Assembly (NCBI GenBank): GCA_001466705.2
Contig: LATX02000213.1
Span: forward strand, 345,678-409,677
DNA length: 64,000 nucleotides
Source: Moniliophthora roreri
Taxonomy: Eukaryota > Basidiomycota > Agaricomycetes > Agaricales > Marasmiaceae
Reading direction: 5' to 3'
Shown one piece after another: positions 25,116-34,743 of this stretch. Numbering within the stretch: the stretch's first letter is position 1; each line of letters begins with the position of its first letter. The notes below the pieces were generated by a model, which worked only from the letters and a program-made list of their open reading frames with translations, made no database searches and was not told the origin of the DNA. The position numbers and the translations under genes were made by a program.

Positions 25116-25983
25116 TCATAGGCTGTCATGGCATGTATATGAGCAACAGTAAGGTGGCATGCAGAATATGCTACAATGGCAAAAGGAAAGCAAAGTGTAA
25201 TTGATTCTAATAATGTCATTCTCATTACTTTTTGTGTCAGCAAGTATAGGGAATGTCCCAGCTATAAGATCCAGCATCAATAGATCCCATACAATACTAT
25301 CTATCATTTTATTTTGGGTTTTTTCAGTATCTTGCTCATATATATACCAATACTCAATTGAACTGGCTTCTAAACCTATTTTCCTATATACTATGATACT
25401 TAATCTGCAGTATTCACCACTTAGAACATCCCTATAACCACCATAAGGCATCTACCAGATTGCATAAAGTTAAAATGTCCATATTCTGCATATACAGGCC
25501 ATTTACCTAGTTATTATAGTACTAAAATCAATGGAGAAAGGTCATCTCAAAGTGGCAATGGGTTCCATAAGTATATAAGACTATAAAGGTAAAAGATTGG
25601 TCATTGGGAAAATTCATATAAATAGTATCAATACTATATTCTGCACATACAGGCTGTTTACCTATTTATTATGCTGCTTTTAACATGATTATGCCCTCAA
25701 AAGCATGGAAAAGGCATTTTATAATATAACAGAACATATTGATCCAAGTTACCTATATTACAGCCTCCCAGCATGCCTCAATATAGTAACATTATTTTTG
25801 GTACCATTATACAGCCCTAGCTAAGGTGAGTCCAAATATATATAGTTTATATGATTCTTCTAAAATATCCACATACAGTTGCTAAAATGTGTTTAAGTAA
25901 AAGTTGTCATCAGTCTAGTTATTAGTCTTTTTTACAAAACAGTTTCCAACAGTTGTTGGTGTTTTTTGCCAAAAGGTACCTGC
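25116..25983 (-). mobile_element. Non-coding remainder of the Tc1/mariner element (W)
   Basis: AT-rich 5' region upstream of the transposase fragment. It ends at 25983 with the motif GTGTTTTTTGCCAAAAGGTA, which recurs at the end of the related segment 26300-26783. A 111-codon frame (25451-25116) has no protein similarity I recognise. TA next to the ends fits Tc1/mariner target use. Confidence 0.4.
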
Positions 25984-26299
25984 TACAGGTGTTCAAGGTT
26001 ATCATTTGGTAGTTTTTCCACTAGTCTTATCTTAGACAACCTAATGGAAAATAATAGACCTATAACCTGCCACATAAGCATCTGAAAAATTTTATTAATA
26101 TATATTTTCATTCTATACCACCCACTTGCACTCTGTCTCTCTGCTATATTTCTATCTGGATGAATACAATGACATGAAACATTCAAGATCTTGTGTGCCC
26201 CCCTTTTGCTGCCAGAACTGCATCAAGTACATTATCCATTTGACTAACATACTTGTCAATATTCTCAGTTGATATTTTCTTCCACTCACTCAACTGCTN
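25984..26299. other. Short unassigned piece ending at contig join
   Basis: Contains a fragment similar to one end of the Y repeats (CTAGTCTTATCTTAGACAA at about 26020-26040). Ends in an n at 26299. No gene seen. Confidence 0.4.
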
Positions 26300-26783
26300 G
26301 TAGGAATGGGCTTTATAAGTATATAAGACTATAAAGGTGAAAGATTGGTCATCAGGAAAACTCATATGAATAGTATCAATACTATATCCTGCACATACAG
26401 GTTGTTTACCTATTTATTGTGCTACTTTTAACATAATTATGCTTTCAAAATCACAGGAAAGGCATTCTATAATATAACAGAACATACTGATCCAAATTAC
26501 CTATATGACAGCCTCTCCAGCATGCTCCAATATAGTCCAGTATGTATCTAGTAGTGCATATTACAGCATTACTATATCAAATAATGTCAGATAACATTAT
26601 TTTTAGTACCATTATATAGCCCCAGCTAAGGCAAGTTGAAATATATATAGCTTACATAATGCTTTTAAAGTATTCTCACATGGTCACTAAAATGTGTCTC
26701 TTTTCTAAGAAAAAAGTTGTCAGTCTAGTTATCAGTCTTTTTTGTAAAACAGTTTCTGACAGTTGTCGGTGTTTTTTGCCAAA
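26300..26783. mobile_element. Tc1/mariner-type repeat W, second copy, inserted in Gypsy ORF3
   Basis: Diverged duplicate of about 25560-25983. Its terminal GTGTTTTTTGCCAAAAA abuts the Gypsy ORF3 sequence at 26783, next to a TA. Its left end is lost at the contig join. It cuts off the 3' end of the G2/4 element. Confidence 0.5.
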
Positions 26784-27508
26784 AACTTACTTCTTCGACT
26801 GCTTCATTGGTTAGGACAGTACCCAGACATATGTCCAGGTTGAGTCGTGAAGCATCGCTGACACATGTACTGTGGGCAATTTCAGGCGAGATGGCATTCC
26901 AATCCACACACAGGGCAGAGATGCGGTCGATGAGCACAGTCATCAGGGTCAGGAGCAGAGTTGGAGGCCTCAAGCTCGGCATTGGTAGGTCTTCATCGTT
27001 TGAGGGGGTTTGATTTTCTCATTCCTTGTTCTTGGCCTCATGCTCCTCGAATGGGCCCTCTCCACCAACTGCAGGGATTACCTCTACGTTGGGGCGGAAC
27101 TGATGCTTCAGGCGTCTGAAGACTTCTGGGGTTGACGGTGGTCTCAGATGGGGGTCCTCAGTCAGGGGTGTTGTCAGTCGACTCGACCTTAGGTTTGATG
27201 TCAGGATCAGGAGTGGGGTCAGGATAAACGAGAGTGTCATCAGCAGGAGGTTCAGTGGCCGCACAGAGAGCAGAGGCAAGTCGCTCCACAAAGGTTTGAG
27301 GCTCAGAGGTGAGCTGGGTGAGGAGGCTTCAGGTGTCGTTAATGTCGGGATGGGGGTATCCATTCCCATCAGTTCTCCTTCCAAGGGGGTCGATGAAGTT
27401 GAAGGAGAGGGGATCAGAGTATTCTGACATAGCTTGGGGATCTGTGGGGGGTGGCATGGACAAATGTGGGTGATAGGGAAACAACAACAGTACCATGATG
27501 GGCCCTGT
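26784..27508 (-). pseudogene. G2/4 third ORF, 3' part with zinc knuckles
   Basis: Minus-strand continuation of ORF3 after MITE Z1. One frame reads DPLSFNFIDPLGRRTDGNG and later CPVCGLECHLA-NC and CQRCFTTQPGHMSGYC (about 26921-26829). These are CX2CX4HX4C and CX2CX6HX4C zinc knuckles matching those in G1 ORF3. Several TGA codons interrupt it. Another frame (27384-27019 and 26982-26784) also stays open, as in G1, so the original reading may have switched frame. Cut at 26783 by the W repeat. Confidence 0.55.
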
Positions 27509-28232
27509 CACTATGTACAAGATGTTCTTTTAACATGGTTTTCTGATTGAGAAAACACTTAATCTCCCTATAAAGACAATTTTTAAAAAACTATATATAA
27601 ATCCTAAATTTTAATTGTGTCTCCTCAACAAGAATATGTCTGGAAAATGCTAGATTTTCAAATTCTGAGAGTTAACAGATAAATACAATATATTAGAATA
27701 ATTTCCATGCTGAGAATACATTAAATTTTCTCTGTTTGAAAATGCTTTGAAAATGCTGATAAGATAAGATAAAAATTCCAAATTTTCTATTGTGGGAAAG
27801 TCAGAGAAAACACTGGGAAAATACTAGTAAAATAGTAGGAAAATTATATGAAAACATTATATTTTAAAGTAGTTCTTAGGTAGTTTTCATATGGTTTTCC
27901 TTTTGTATTTAACATGTTTTCTTTAATATAAAATTCAAAATCTTATATTTATTTTCTGAATGTTTTCTTACTATTTCATAAGGCAGAAAATCTAGTATAT
28001 TTGTAATTAGAAAACTAAAGAATGATTCTATGATTTCATTGCTATAAAATTATTAAAAAACACAAACTCTTCTGGAAATTAAAATACAGAGTATGCCTGC
28101 TGTTTTCAATATGTGATGACAACTTGAAACTAATAGAATTTTCTGAATGTTGTCTGGAAGTGAATATATAGCAGTATTCTGAATGTATTTCCTTTGTATT
28201 AATAGCATGAAATGAACACCTTGTACGTAGTG
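27509..28232. mobile_element. CACTA-type MITE Z1
   Basis: 724 bp, ends CACTATGTACAAG...GTACGTAGTG, flanked by TGT on both sides (27506-27508, 28233-28235). Removing it and one TGT rejoins G2/4 ORF3 as CNYHIGLTGPI, parallel to CNYQLGLAGPI in G1. No coding capacity. CACTA ends and a 3-bp duplication are the hallmarks of the CACTA/EnSpm superfamily. Confidence 0.85.
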
Positions 28233-28583
28233 TGTCAGCCCGATGTGGTAGTTACAGGCGTACATCATCTGGTTTGCAATCTCGAGACTGCAGCTTTCAA
28301 TGATTCTTTCAAATAAGCGTTATTGGAACTGTAAGAAAAAGAGGCTTTTGATAATGGGTTCCAGTCGGTTGTGCTGATCACCAGCCACTCGGATCTGGTC
28401 GTCATACTGTCCAGAATTGAAGAGGTGAAGGAGTTGGTAGGGGTTTGGTTGGAGTCCATGCTGGTAGGTGATGTTTTTGCCATAACTGCCTTCTCCAGAC
28501 ACAGTAGGAACTGGGCTTGGGACTCTGGTTAGCTGGCTGCCAGAAGCAGAAGAGGAAGAGGAGGAGGCAGTTGCATTCGACAT
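28233..28583 (-). pseudogene. G2/4 third ORF, 5' part
   Basis: Starts with ATG at 28583, five bases after the pol stop codon. The product begins MSNATASSSSSSASGSQLTR and includes NPYQLLHLFNSGQYDDQI and IIESCSLEIANQMMYA, closely matching G1 ORF3. One in-frame TGA. Interrupted by Z1 at 28233. The N-terminal region is Ser/Thr-rich; no known domain was recognised in it. Confidence 0.6.
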
Positions 28584-28818
28584 TGACGCTAGACGTTATT
28601 GGGGATGGGGTCTCTTGGCTTTAGCTTATGCCTCTTTATATAGTCCTTGTAGAGGTCTAGACAGTTGACCATCCCTTCAGTCTTGACCCATCAATTGTGA
28701 GATGAATCATAGCCCATGTATGCCATAAGGAATTCCCAGGGTTGTTTCTTGGGTCTGTGTCCCATGATTGCTTCCACTTCTTATTCTTTGAATCCTTCTA
28801 TTAGATCTGGAGGTGGTT
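28584..28818 (-). pseudogene. G2/4 integrase C-terminus: chromodomain
   Basis: Translation gives EVEAIMGHRPKKQPWEFL, then MGYDSSHN-WVKTEGMVN and CLDLYKDYIKRH. This follows the chromodomain pattern E-x-x-x-I-x-x-x-R...F-L-V-x-[WY]-x-G-Y-...-W-x-P-x-x-x-L. In-frame stops replace residues at two positions. Pol ends with TAG just before ORF3. Confidence 0.65.
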
Positions 28819-29254
28819 TGTTACGTTTTCTTTACCTTGTTTCTATGCTTCTCTTTCTGATTGGACAAGTACACCTTCCCAGTCCCCCATTTCTTATAAC
28901 CCCCATGCTTCTTCTTTTATCGGACTTGTTACACCTTCCCTGCACCCCATTTCTTCATCAGAATGTTTAGCTATATCCCGACTCCGTCAGTATTTATTAC
29001 CATATCACTGTAGTCATTGAACATTGTATAACGTAGATTACATGATAAGGTTGTAATGTATTTAAGTGCTCAAGCAAAGACTCTAAGTCTTCAGCTTGAC
29101 CTGGTTAATACTACTTGTGTCATTGCTAACGATTGAAGGACTCTGAACCTTAGCATCCACTAAGTGAACTCTAACTTGAACTTGAGGACTACTTACGAGG
29201 AGTTTTGTCTTCTCTTAGGTGGTTAGTTGATGTTGCTGCATAAGTAACATAACA
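28819..29254 (+). mobile_element. Solo LTR of a G2-type Gypsy element
   Basis: 436 bp starting TGTTACG and ending AACATAACA, flanked by perfect 5-bp repeats TGGTT (28814-28818, 29255-29259). It resembles the 5' LTR of G2/4 (49588-50025) over its length, but sits in the opposite orientation within the G2/4 integrase. No internal region remains, so it is a product of LTR-LTR recombination. Confidence 0.85.
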
Positions 29255-29958
29255 TGGTTCCATGAAGCTGGGTCTGTGGGCCTCTGTTTCTCTAAAAGGG
29301 GTAAGAAGGGCGGCATGGAAAATGGGGTGAATTTTCCATTGATGCGGTAATTCCAACCGATATATGACAGGTCCCAAGACTTTGAGAATCTTGAATGGTC
29401 CTTCTCGTTTCAGGGCGAGTTTCTTGGTTGGGTATCCTATGGCTAAGTTCTTCCCTTCTAACCACACTTTCTGTCCTACATTAAAGGTTTCCAATTTCCG
29501 TTTCTCTCGTCATAGCATCTTTTGTTGTGCTAGTTCCAGCAAGCTAGTCATTTCTTCTCTGACTCTCTTTAGTTCCCGGAGCTGTTCTTCAACCGACAGA
29601 ATATCGGTTTGTTCAAACACTGTCGGGAAGGCTCTTGGATGGTACCCCATCATCATGAAGAAGGGGGAGTTCTTGAGGACTGAATGAGTTCAATTATTAT
29701 GAGTGAATTCAGCCAAGGAAAGGTACTCCTTCCATTTCGTTTGTTCTTTCGAACAGAAGATACAGAGGTAGACTTCAATTTCCTGATTGACCCATTCGGT
29801 TTCTCCATCTGTCTGTGGATGGAAGGCCGTGCTCATGGAATGTTTGATGGATAATTGTTTTCCCATTTCTTGGAACACTTCTGCTGCCAACCTGGGGTCT
29901 CAATCAGATATAATACAATCCGGTAGTCCGAAGCGTTTGTATAGGTGTTGAATTAATA
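29255..29958 (-). pseudogene. G2/4 integrase, catalytic C-terminal part
   Basis: Minus-strand reading gives AAEVFQEMGKQLSIKHSMST, AFHPQTDGETEWVNQEIE (the Glu of the DDE triad lies in the GETE region), then KVWLEGKNLAIGYPTKKLA, LPHQWKIHPIFHAALLTPF and FRETEAHRPS. Frames shift between 29690 and 29494. Bounded by Z2 on the right and the solo LTR on the left. Confidence 0.75.
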
Positions 29959-31271
29959 CACTACGTATGAGGTGTTCTTTTTATGCTATTAATACAAAGA
30001 AAATACACCCAGAATACTGCTATATATTTGCTTCCAGACAACACTCAGAAAATTCTATAAGTTTCAAGTTGTCATTACATATTGAAAACAGCAAGCATAC
30101 TCTGGATTTTAATTTCCAGAAGAGTCTGTGTTTTTTTATTATTTTATAATAATGAAATTATAGAATTATCCTTTAATTTTCTAATTACAAATATACTAAA
30201 TTTTCTGCCTTATAAAATAGTGAGAAAACATTTAGAAAATAAATATAAGATTTTGAATTTTATATTAAAGGAAACATGTTAAATACAAAAGGAAAACTAT
30301 ATGAAAACTATCTAAAAACTGCTTTAAAATATAGTGTTTTCACATGATTTTCNGCTGAAGTTCAGAAGTCCTTCAATCGTTGCATTGACACAAGCTAGTA
30401 TTAACCAGGTCAAGCTGGAGACTCTAAGTCTCAGCTTGAGCGCTTAAATACATTACAACCGCTCTAATACTTGCTACATATGGAAGAGCGATAAGTCCAG
30501 TGATTAAATAAGAATTCCCAAGTCCGTCGGGATATTGGTAATACAAAGGGATAAGCAAAAGGGGACTGAGGAGGTGTACGAGTCCGATGACAGTGGAAGC
30601 ATATGGGAAGAAGCAAAAGGGGACTGAGAAGGTGTATGGGTCCAATGGAATGGGAAGCATAGAGAGAAGAAGAAGAAAAGAAATGTAACAAGTTGTCATC
30701 ATATATTGAAAACAGCAAGCATACTCTGGATTTTAATTTCCAGAAGAGTCTGTGGTTTTTTATTATTTTATAATAATGAAATTATAGAATTATCCTTTAA
30801 TTTTCTAATTACAAATATACTAAATTTTCTGCCTTATAAAATAGTGAGAAAACATGTTAAATACAAAAGGAAAACTATATGAAAACTATCTAAAATACTG
30901 CTTTAAAATATAGTGTTTTCACATGATTTTCCTACCATTTTCCTAGTGTTTTCTCTGACTTTCCCACAATAGAAAATGTGGAATTTTTATCTTATCTTAT
31001 CAGCATTTTCTGAGTATTTTCAACCAGAGAAAATTTAATGTTTTCTGTATGGAAATTATTCTAATATATTGTATTATCTATTAATTCTCAGAATTTGAAA
31101 ATTCTATATCTTTTGCTGCTGAAAATTTAGTATTCTCCAGGCATATTCTTGTTGAGAGGACACAATTGAAATTTAATATTTATATATGGTTTTATAAAAA
31201 TTCTCTTTGCAAGAAGATTAAGTGTTTTCTCAATCAGAAAACCATGTTAAAAGAACACCTCATACGTAGTG
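29959..31271. mobile_element. CACTA-type MITE Z2, assembled from two contigs with an LTR fragment between
   Basis: Left end CACTACGTATGAGG at 29959, right end CATACGTAGTG at 31271, with ATA flanks on both sides (29956-29958, 31272-31274). The left piece stops at n (30353). After it comes a partial G1-type LTR (30354-30690), then MITE sequence again from an earlier point, so about 280 bp of MITE are present twice. The right piece also carries an internal deletion relative to Z5. Confidence 0.7.
30354..30690 (-). mobile_element. Partial G1-type LTR, reverse orientation
   Basis: Reverse complement of the first 337 bp of the G1 5' LTR (32864-33200), sharing all 5'-LTR-specific variants I compared. 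It joins MITE sequence at AGTTGTCATC, the same position at which G1 is inserted in Z3. The other end is lost at the n. Confidence 0.8.
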
Positions 31272-32224
31272 ATAGTTCCACTATCTCTGTGGCATCTGAC
31301 TTCTTCGTGCATGGTGTAAAAATTACCCCCTTTGTAGAGGAGTGGTCCACTATGACAAGAATAGAATCCTTCCCGTCACATTCGGGCAAATCTGTGATCA
31401 GGTCCATCATGCAGACTTGAAAAGGGAACAAGTTTCGGATCAGTTGTATTGGTTGAAGCAGAGTTTGGGTGGGATGGGTGTTGATCTTTGATTGTTGGCA
31501 TGGTACACAACCATCTACGAAGCTCTTGATGAATTTAGCCATTTCTGGCCACCAAAAATCATGTTGAACTTGTTCCAACGTGTTCTATTGTCCTGGATGT
31601 CCAATGCCTGGAGTCTCGTGGACTGCTCTGACAACACTTCATCGAAGATCAGTGTCATTTGGTATGTAGATTTTCCCTTTGTAAAAGAGTAGGTCGTCAT
31701 CGATTCTCCAATCTGATAGGGCGGATTTGATTGGCGGCACGCCCTGGTGCAGTAGTTGCTCTAAGGCCGACTTGTGAAAGTCGTCCAGGCCCAATCGTTC
31801 TCTAATCTCATCCTTCATCTCCAAATTAATTCCTTTAACGAAGAGCCGCTCTGGCAGCATGACAACATTATCGTTATCGGTGTCTTCGTCTTCACACTCA
31901 TTGCTCCACCAAGAGAGGGCATCTGCTTGTGTGATCGATTTCCCTGGAACATGCACAAGACTTAAATTGAATTGTGACAGGAGTAAGCTCCACCTTGCTT
32001 GGCGTTGATTGAGCTTCTGAGCTGTCCTGAAGTATGTGAGGTTCTTGTGATCTGAGAGGATCACTACCTTGTACTTCCCTCCCATCAGATAATGTCGCCA
32101 TTCCATTAGTGCTCAAACTATCACCAATAATTCACGGTCATAGATTTCATAATTCCTCTCCATTGGTAATAGTGATTTCGAAAGGTAACCACATGGATGC
32201 CATTCTCCATCTTTCCCTTGTTGA
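31272..32224 (-). pseudogene. G2/4 RNase H end and integrase N-terminal part
   Basis: From 32224 down: [50 protein letters not shown] (RNase H), then FNLSLVHVPGKSITQADALS, LGLDDFHKSALEQLLHQGV, and the integrase zinc-binding region with CVPCQQSKINTHP, then MMDLITDLPECDGKDSILV, which holds the first catalytic Asp. Two in-frame TGA stops lie at Arg positions. Cut at 31272 by Z2 and at 32224 by Z3. Confidence 0.8.
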
Positions 32225-32863
32225 CACTACATACGAGGTGTTCTTTTAACATGGTTTTCTGATTGAGAAAACACTTAATCTTCTTGCAAAGAGAATTTTT
32301 ATAAAACCATATATAAATTCTAAATTTCAATTGTGTCCTCTCAACAAGAATATGCCTGGAGAATATTAAATTTTCAGCAGCAAAAGATATAGAATTTTCA
32401 AATTCTGAGAATTAATAGATAATACAATATATTAGAATAATTTCCATACTGAGAAAACATTAAATTTTCTCTGGTTGAAAATCCTCAGAAAATGCTGATA
32501 AGATAAGATAAAAATTCCACATTTTCTATTGTGGGAAAGTCAGAGAAAACACTAGGAAAACACTAGGAAAATGGTAGGAAAATCATGTGAAACCACTATA
32601 TTTTAAAGCAGTTTTTAGATAGTTTTCATATAGTTTTTCTTTTGTATTTAACATGTTTGCTTTAATATAAAATTCAAAATCTTATATTTATTTTCTAAAT
32701 GTTTTCTCACTATTTTATAAGGCAGAAAATTTAGTATATTTGTAATTAGAAAATTAAAGGATAATTCTATAATTTCATTATTATAAAATAATAAAAAAAC
32801 ACAGACTCTTCTGGAAATTAAAATCCAGAGTATGCTTGCTGTTTTCAATATATGATGACAACT

Positions 32864-33302
32864 TGTTACATTTCTTTTCTTCTTCTTCTCTCTATGCTTC
32901 CCATTCCATTGGACCCATACACCTTCTCAGTCCCCTTTTGCTTCTTCCCATATGCTTCCACTGTCATCGGACTCGTACACCTCCTCAGTCCCCTTTTGCT
33001 TATCCCTTTGTATTACCAATATCCCGACGGACTTGGGAATTCTTATTTAATCACTGGACTTATCGCTCTTCCATATGTAGCAAGTATTAGAGCGGTTGTA
33101 ATGTATTTAAGCGCTCAAGCTGAGACTTAGAGTCTCCAGCTTGACCTGGTTAATACTAGCTTGTGTCAATGCAACGATTGAAGGACTTCTGAACTTCAGC
33201 AACCACTGAACAAACTCAAACTTGAACCTGAGCAACTACTTAAACAGAGGTGACACTTCACTAAAGTGGTTGAGTTGATGTTGCTGCGCAAGTAACGTAA
33301 CA
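32864..33302 (+). repeat. G1 5' LTR
   Basis: 439 bp, TGTTAC...GTAACA. Differs from the 3' LTR at 14 sites, all transitions in CG/TG/CA context. Confidence 0.95.
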
Positions 33303-33447
33303 TAAGGTCAAGCTGATCGATTGCTGACCTATCCAGGTCTAGGCATCACAGAGGAGCGACAAGACGCCACCACAGACAGAACAACAGCTAGAACGAGACA
33401 TCGCCGAAGCAGAAGCACACTGGCATGGGTTATTAACCCAATCCATA
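33303..33447 (+). other. G1 leader between LTR and gag
   Basis: Begins TAAGGTCAAGCTGATCG next to the LTR, where a primer-binding site is expected; no tRNA match could be assigned by eye. Comparison with G2/4 suggests gag originally began inside this stretch (ADLSRF region) and that G1 lost one base near 33336, shifting the frame. Confidence 0.5.
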
Positions 33448-34743
33448 TTGAATCCTGGTGGACGAGCGGTTCTGCCATTAATGAGAGCATCGCACAGAGA
33501 ACTCCTGACCCCCTTGCACTCGCCATTCCCAACGAGTCAGCCACTAACTGAGATACCCAAAGAAGACCCAGGAATAAGGAGAACCTTGACCCCATCATCC
33601 ATTTTGACTGGATCGAGACTGATCGAATTTGAAGAGAAATCCTTGCCGAGTACACTGAGGCTGCCAGAATTGGATACATTGAACACCTCTGCGAACTTGC
33701 CGGAGGAGTTAGACCCGTTTCAGCGATTATTACAAGGGTTAAAGAACAGCCCCCAATCACCAAAGACACAACTCGAGACGATGGCAGAAGATAAGAAGCT
33801 GTCAGGAAGTAGGCCCAAGAAAGAGGAACTGAAGGTCGAAGAAGCAGTTATTGGTTCCGCAATGCCAGTACAGGTGGTGTCAGCAGTAAAAGAAGTGAAA
33901 GCAGCTTTGCCGAGAGCCTTTACAGGAACCTGGAAGGATGCCAAGAAGTTCTTACAAGAAGTGCTAATCTACATAGCACTTAACCCAAAGGCATTTCCCA
34001 ATGATAGGTCAAAGAAGCTGTTCCTTCTCTCATACATGACTGATGGACTGGGAGAATTTTGGAAGAACGACAAAACTGACCTTTTACTCGCATTCGACCC
34101 AGAAGCCGAGAAGGTTACGTGGTTGGAATTTATAGATGACTTCAGGACTTCCTTCGAACCTCTCGATCCAGCTTTGAAGGCGCAGTTGGAGCTTAAGGAC
34201 TTAAGGATGAAGGACAGAGCAGATGAATACACGTACCAATTCACCTATCTTGCAAAACAGACAGGGTACAACGACGCTGTGCAGATTGTGGCTTTCAAAA
34301 GAGGATTGCCCAGGAGTCTGGTGCTCAAGATCATGACGAGACTGGAAGGTGCCCCCACCACGATTAAGAACTGGATGAACGCTGCTATACTGTTTGACGA
34401 GAGCTATAAACAGGCATTGGAATATGGAAAGATGTGGGACGAAGAACATGGAGGAAAGAAGCCTCAGAGGAACTTTCGAAAGAAGGAAGATGTCGCCATC
34501 AAGCAGATTGTTGACATCAATCAAAAAGAGTACATGGCAAAGGGGTTGTGCTTTAGATGCGGATGAAACAGACATCGCATCAAGGACTGCCCAGACACAC
34601 CAAGGAAGGATGAAAGGAAGCAGAAGGAGCCAAAGAAACTCTCAAAGGAAGATAGGTTTGCCAAAATTAGGGTGCTAGTAAATGAACAGACAGAGGAAGA
34701 AAAGAACCTTCTTCTCGATTTGATGGAACAAGAGGGTTTTTGA
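33448..34743 (+). pseudogene. gag: G1 gag (capsid and zinc-knuckle nucleocapsid)
   Basis: Open for 372 codons from 33448, then TGA at 34564, then open again to TGA at 34741-34743. Contains AFTGTWKDAKKFLQEVLIY, GEFWKND, FKRGLPRSLVLKIMTR and NWMNAAILFDESYKQALEYG, the capsid-like Ty3 gag region. A zinc knuckle CFRCG-NRHRIKDC (CX2CX4HX4C) carries the TGA at the residue that is Arg in G2/4. No ATG is seen at the natural start; the first codons reach into the leader. Gag packages the RNA and forms the particle in the cytoplasm. The stop within the knuckle inactivates it. Confidence 0.85.
34734..34743 (+). promoter_or_regulatory. Candidate -1 ribosomal frameshift site at gag/pol junction
   Basis: GGGTTTT read as G GGT TTT in the gag frame, followed at once by TGA. 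The pol frame lies -1 to gag and is open from 34740. G2/4 (48152-48158) and G3 (51077-51083) keep the same heptamer before their gag stops. X XXY YYZ heptamers are the known -1 slippage form. Confidence 0.6.

Noticed and set aside
8700..26780. Repeat-induced point mutation of the ascomycete CpA type
   Set aside because: Changes seen between copies are in CpG context, with CpA and TpG as products; no general loss of CpA is visible.
27509..32863. CRISPR-like or tandem array from repeated AT-rich units
   Set aside because: The repeated units are whole MITE copies with CACTA ends and target duplications, not short regularly spaced repeats.
32836..33130. Open frames of 84-92 codons with hydrophobic products in the LTRs (also 30424-30718, 41809-42115)
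   Set aside because: They lie wholly within Gypsy LTRs, overlap each other in different frames, and simply reflect the pyrimidine-rich LTR composition.
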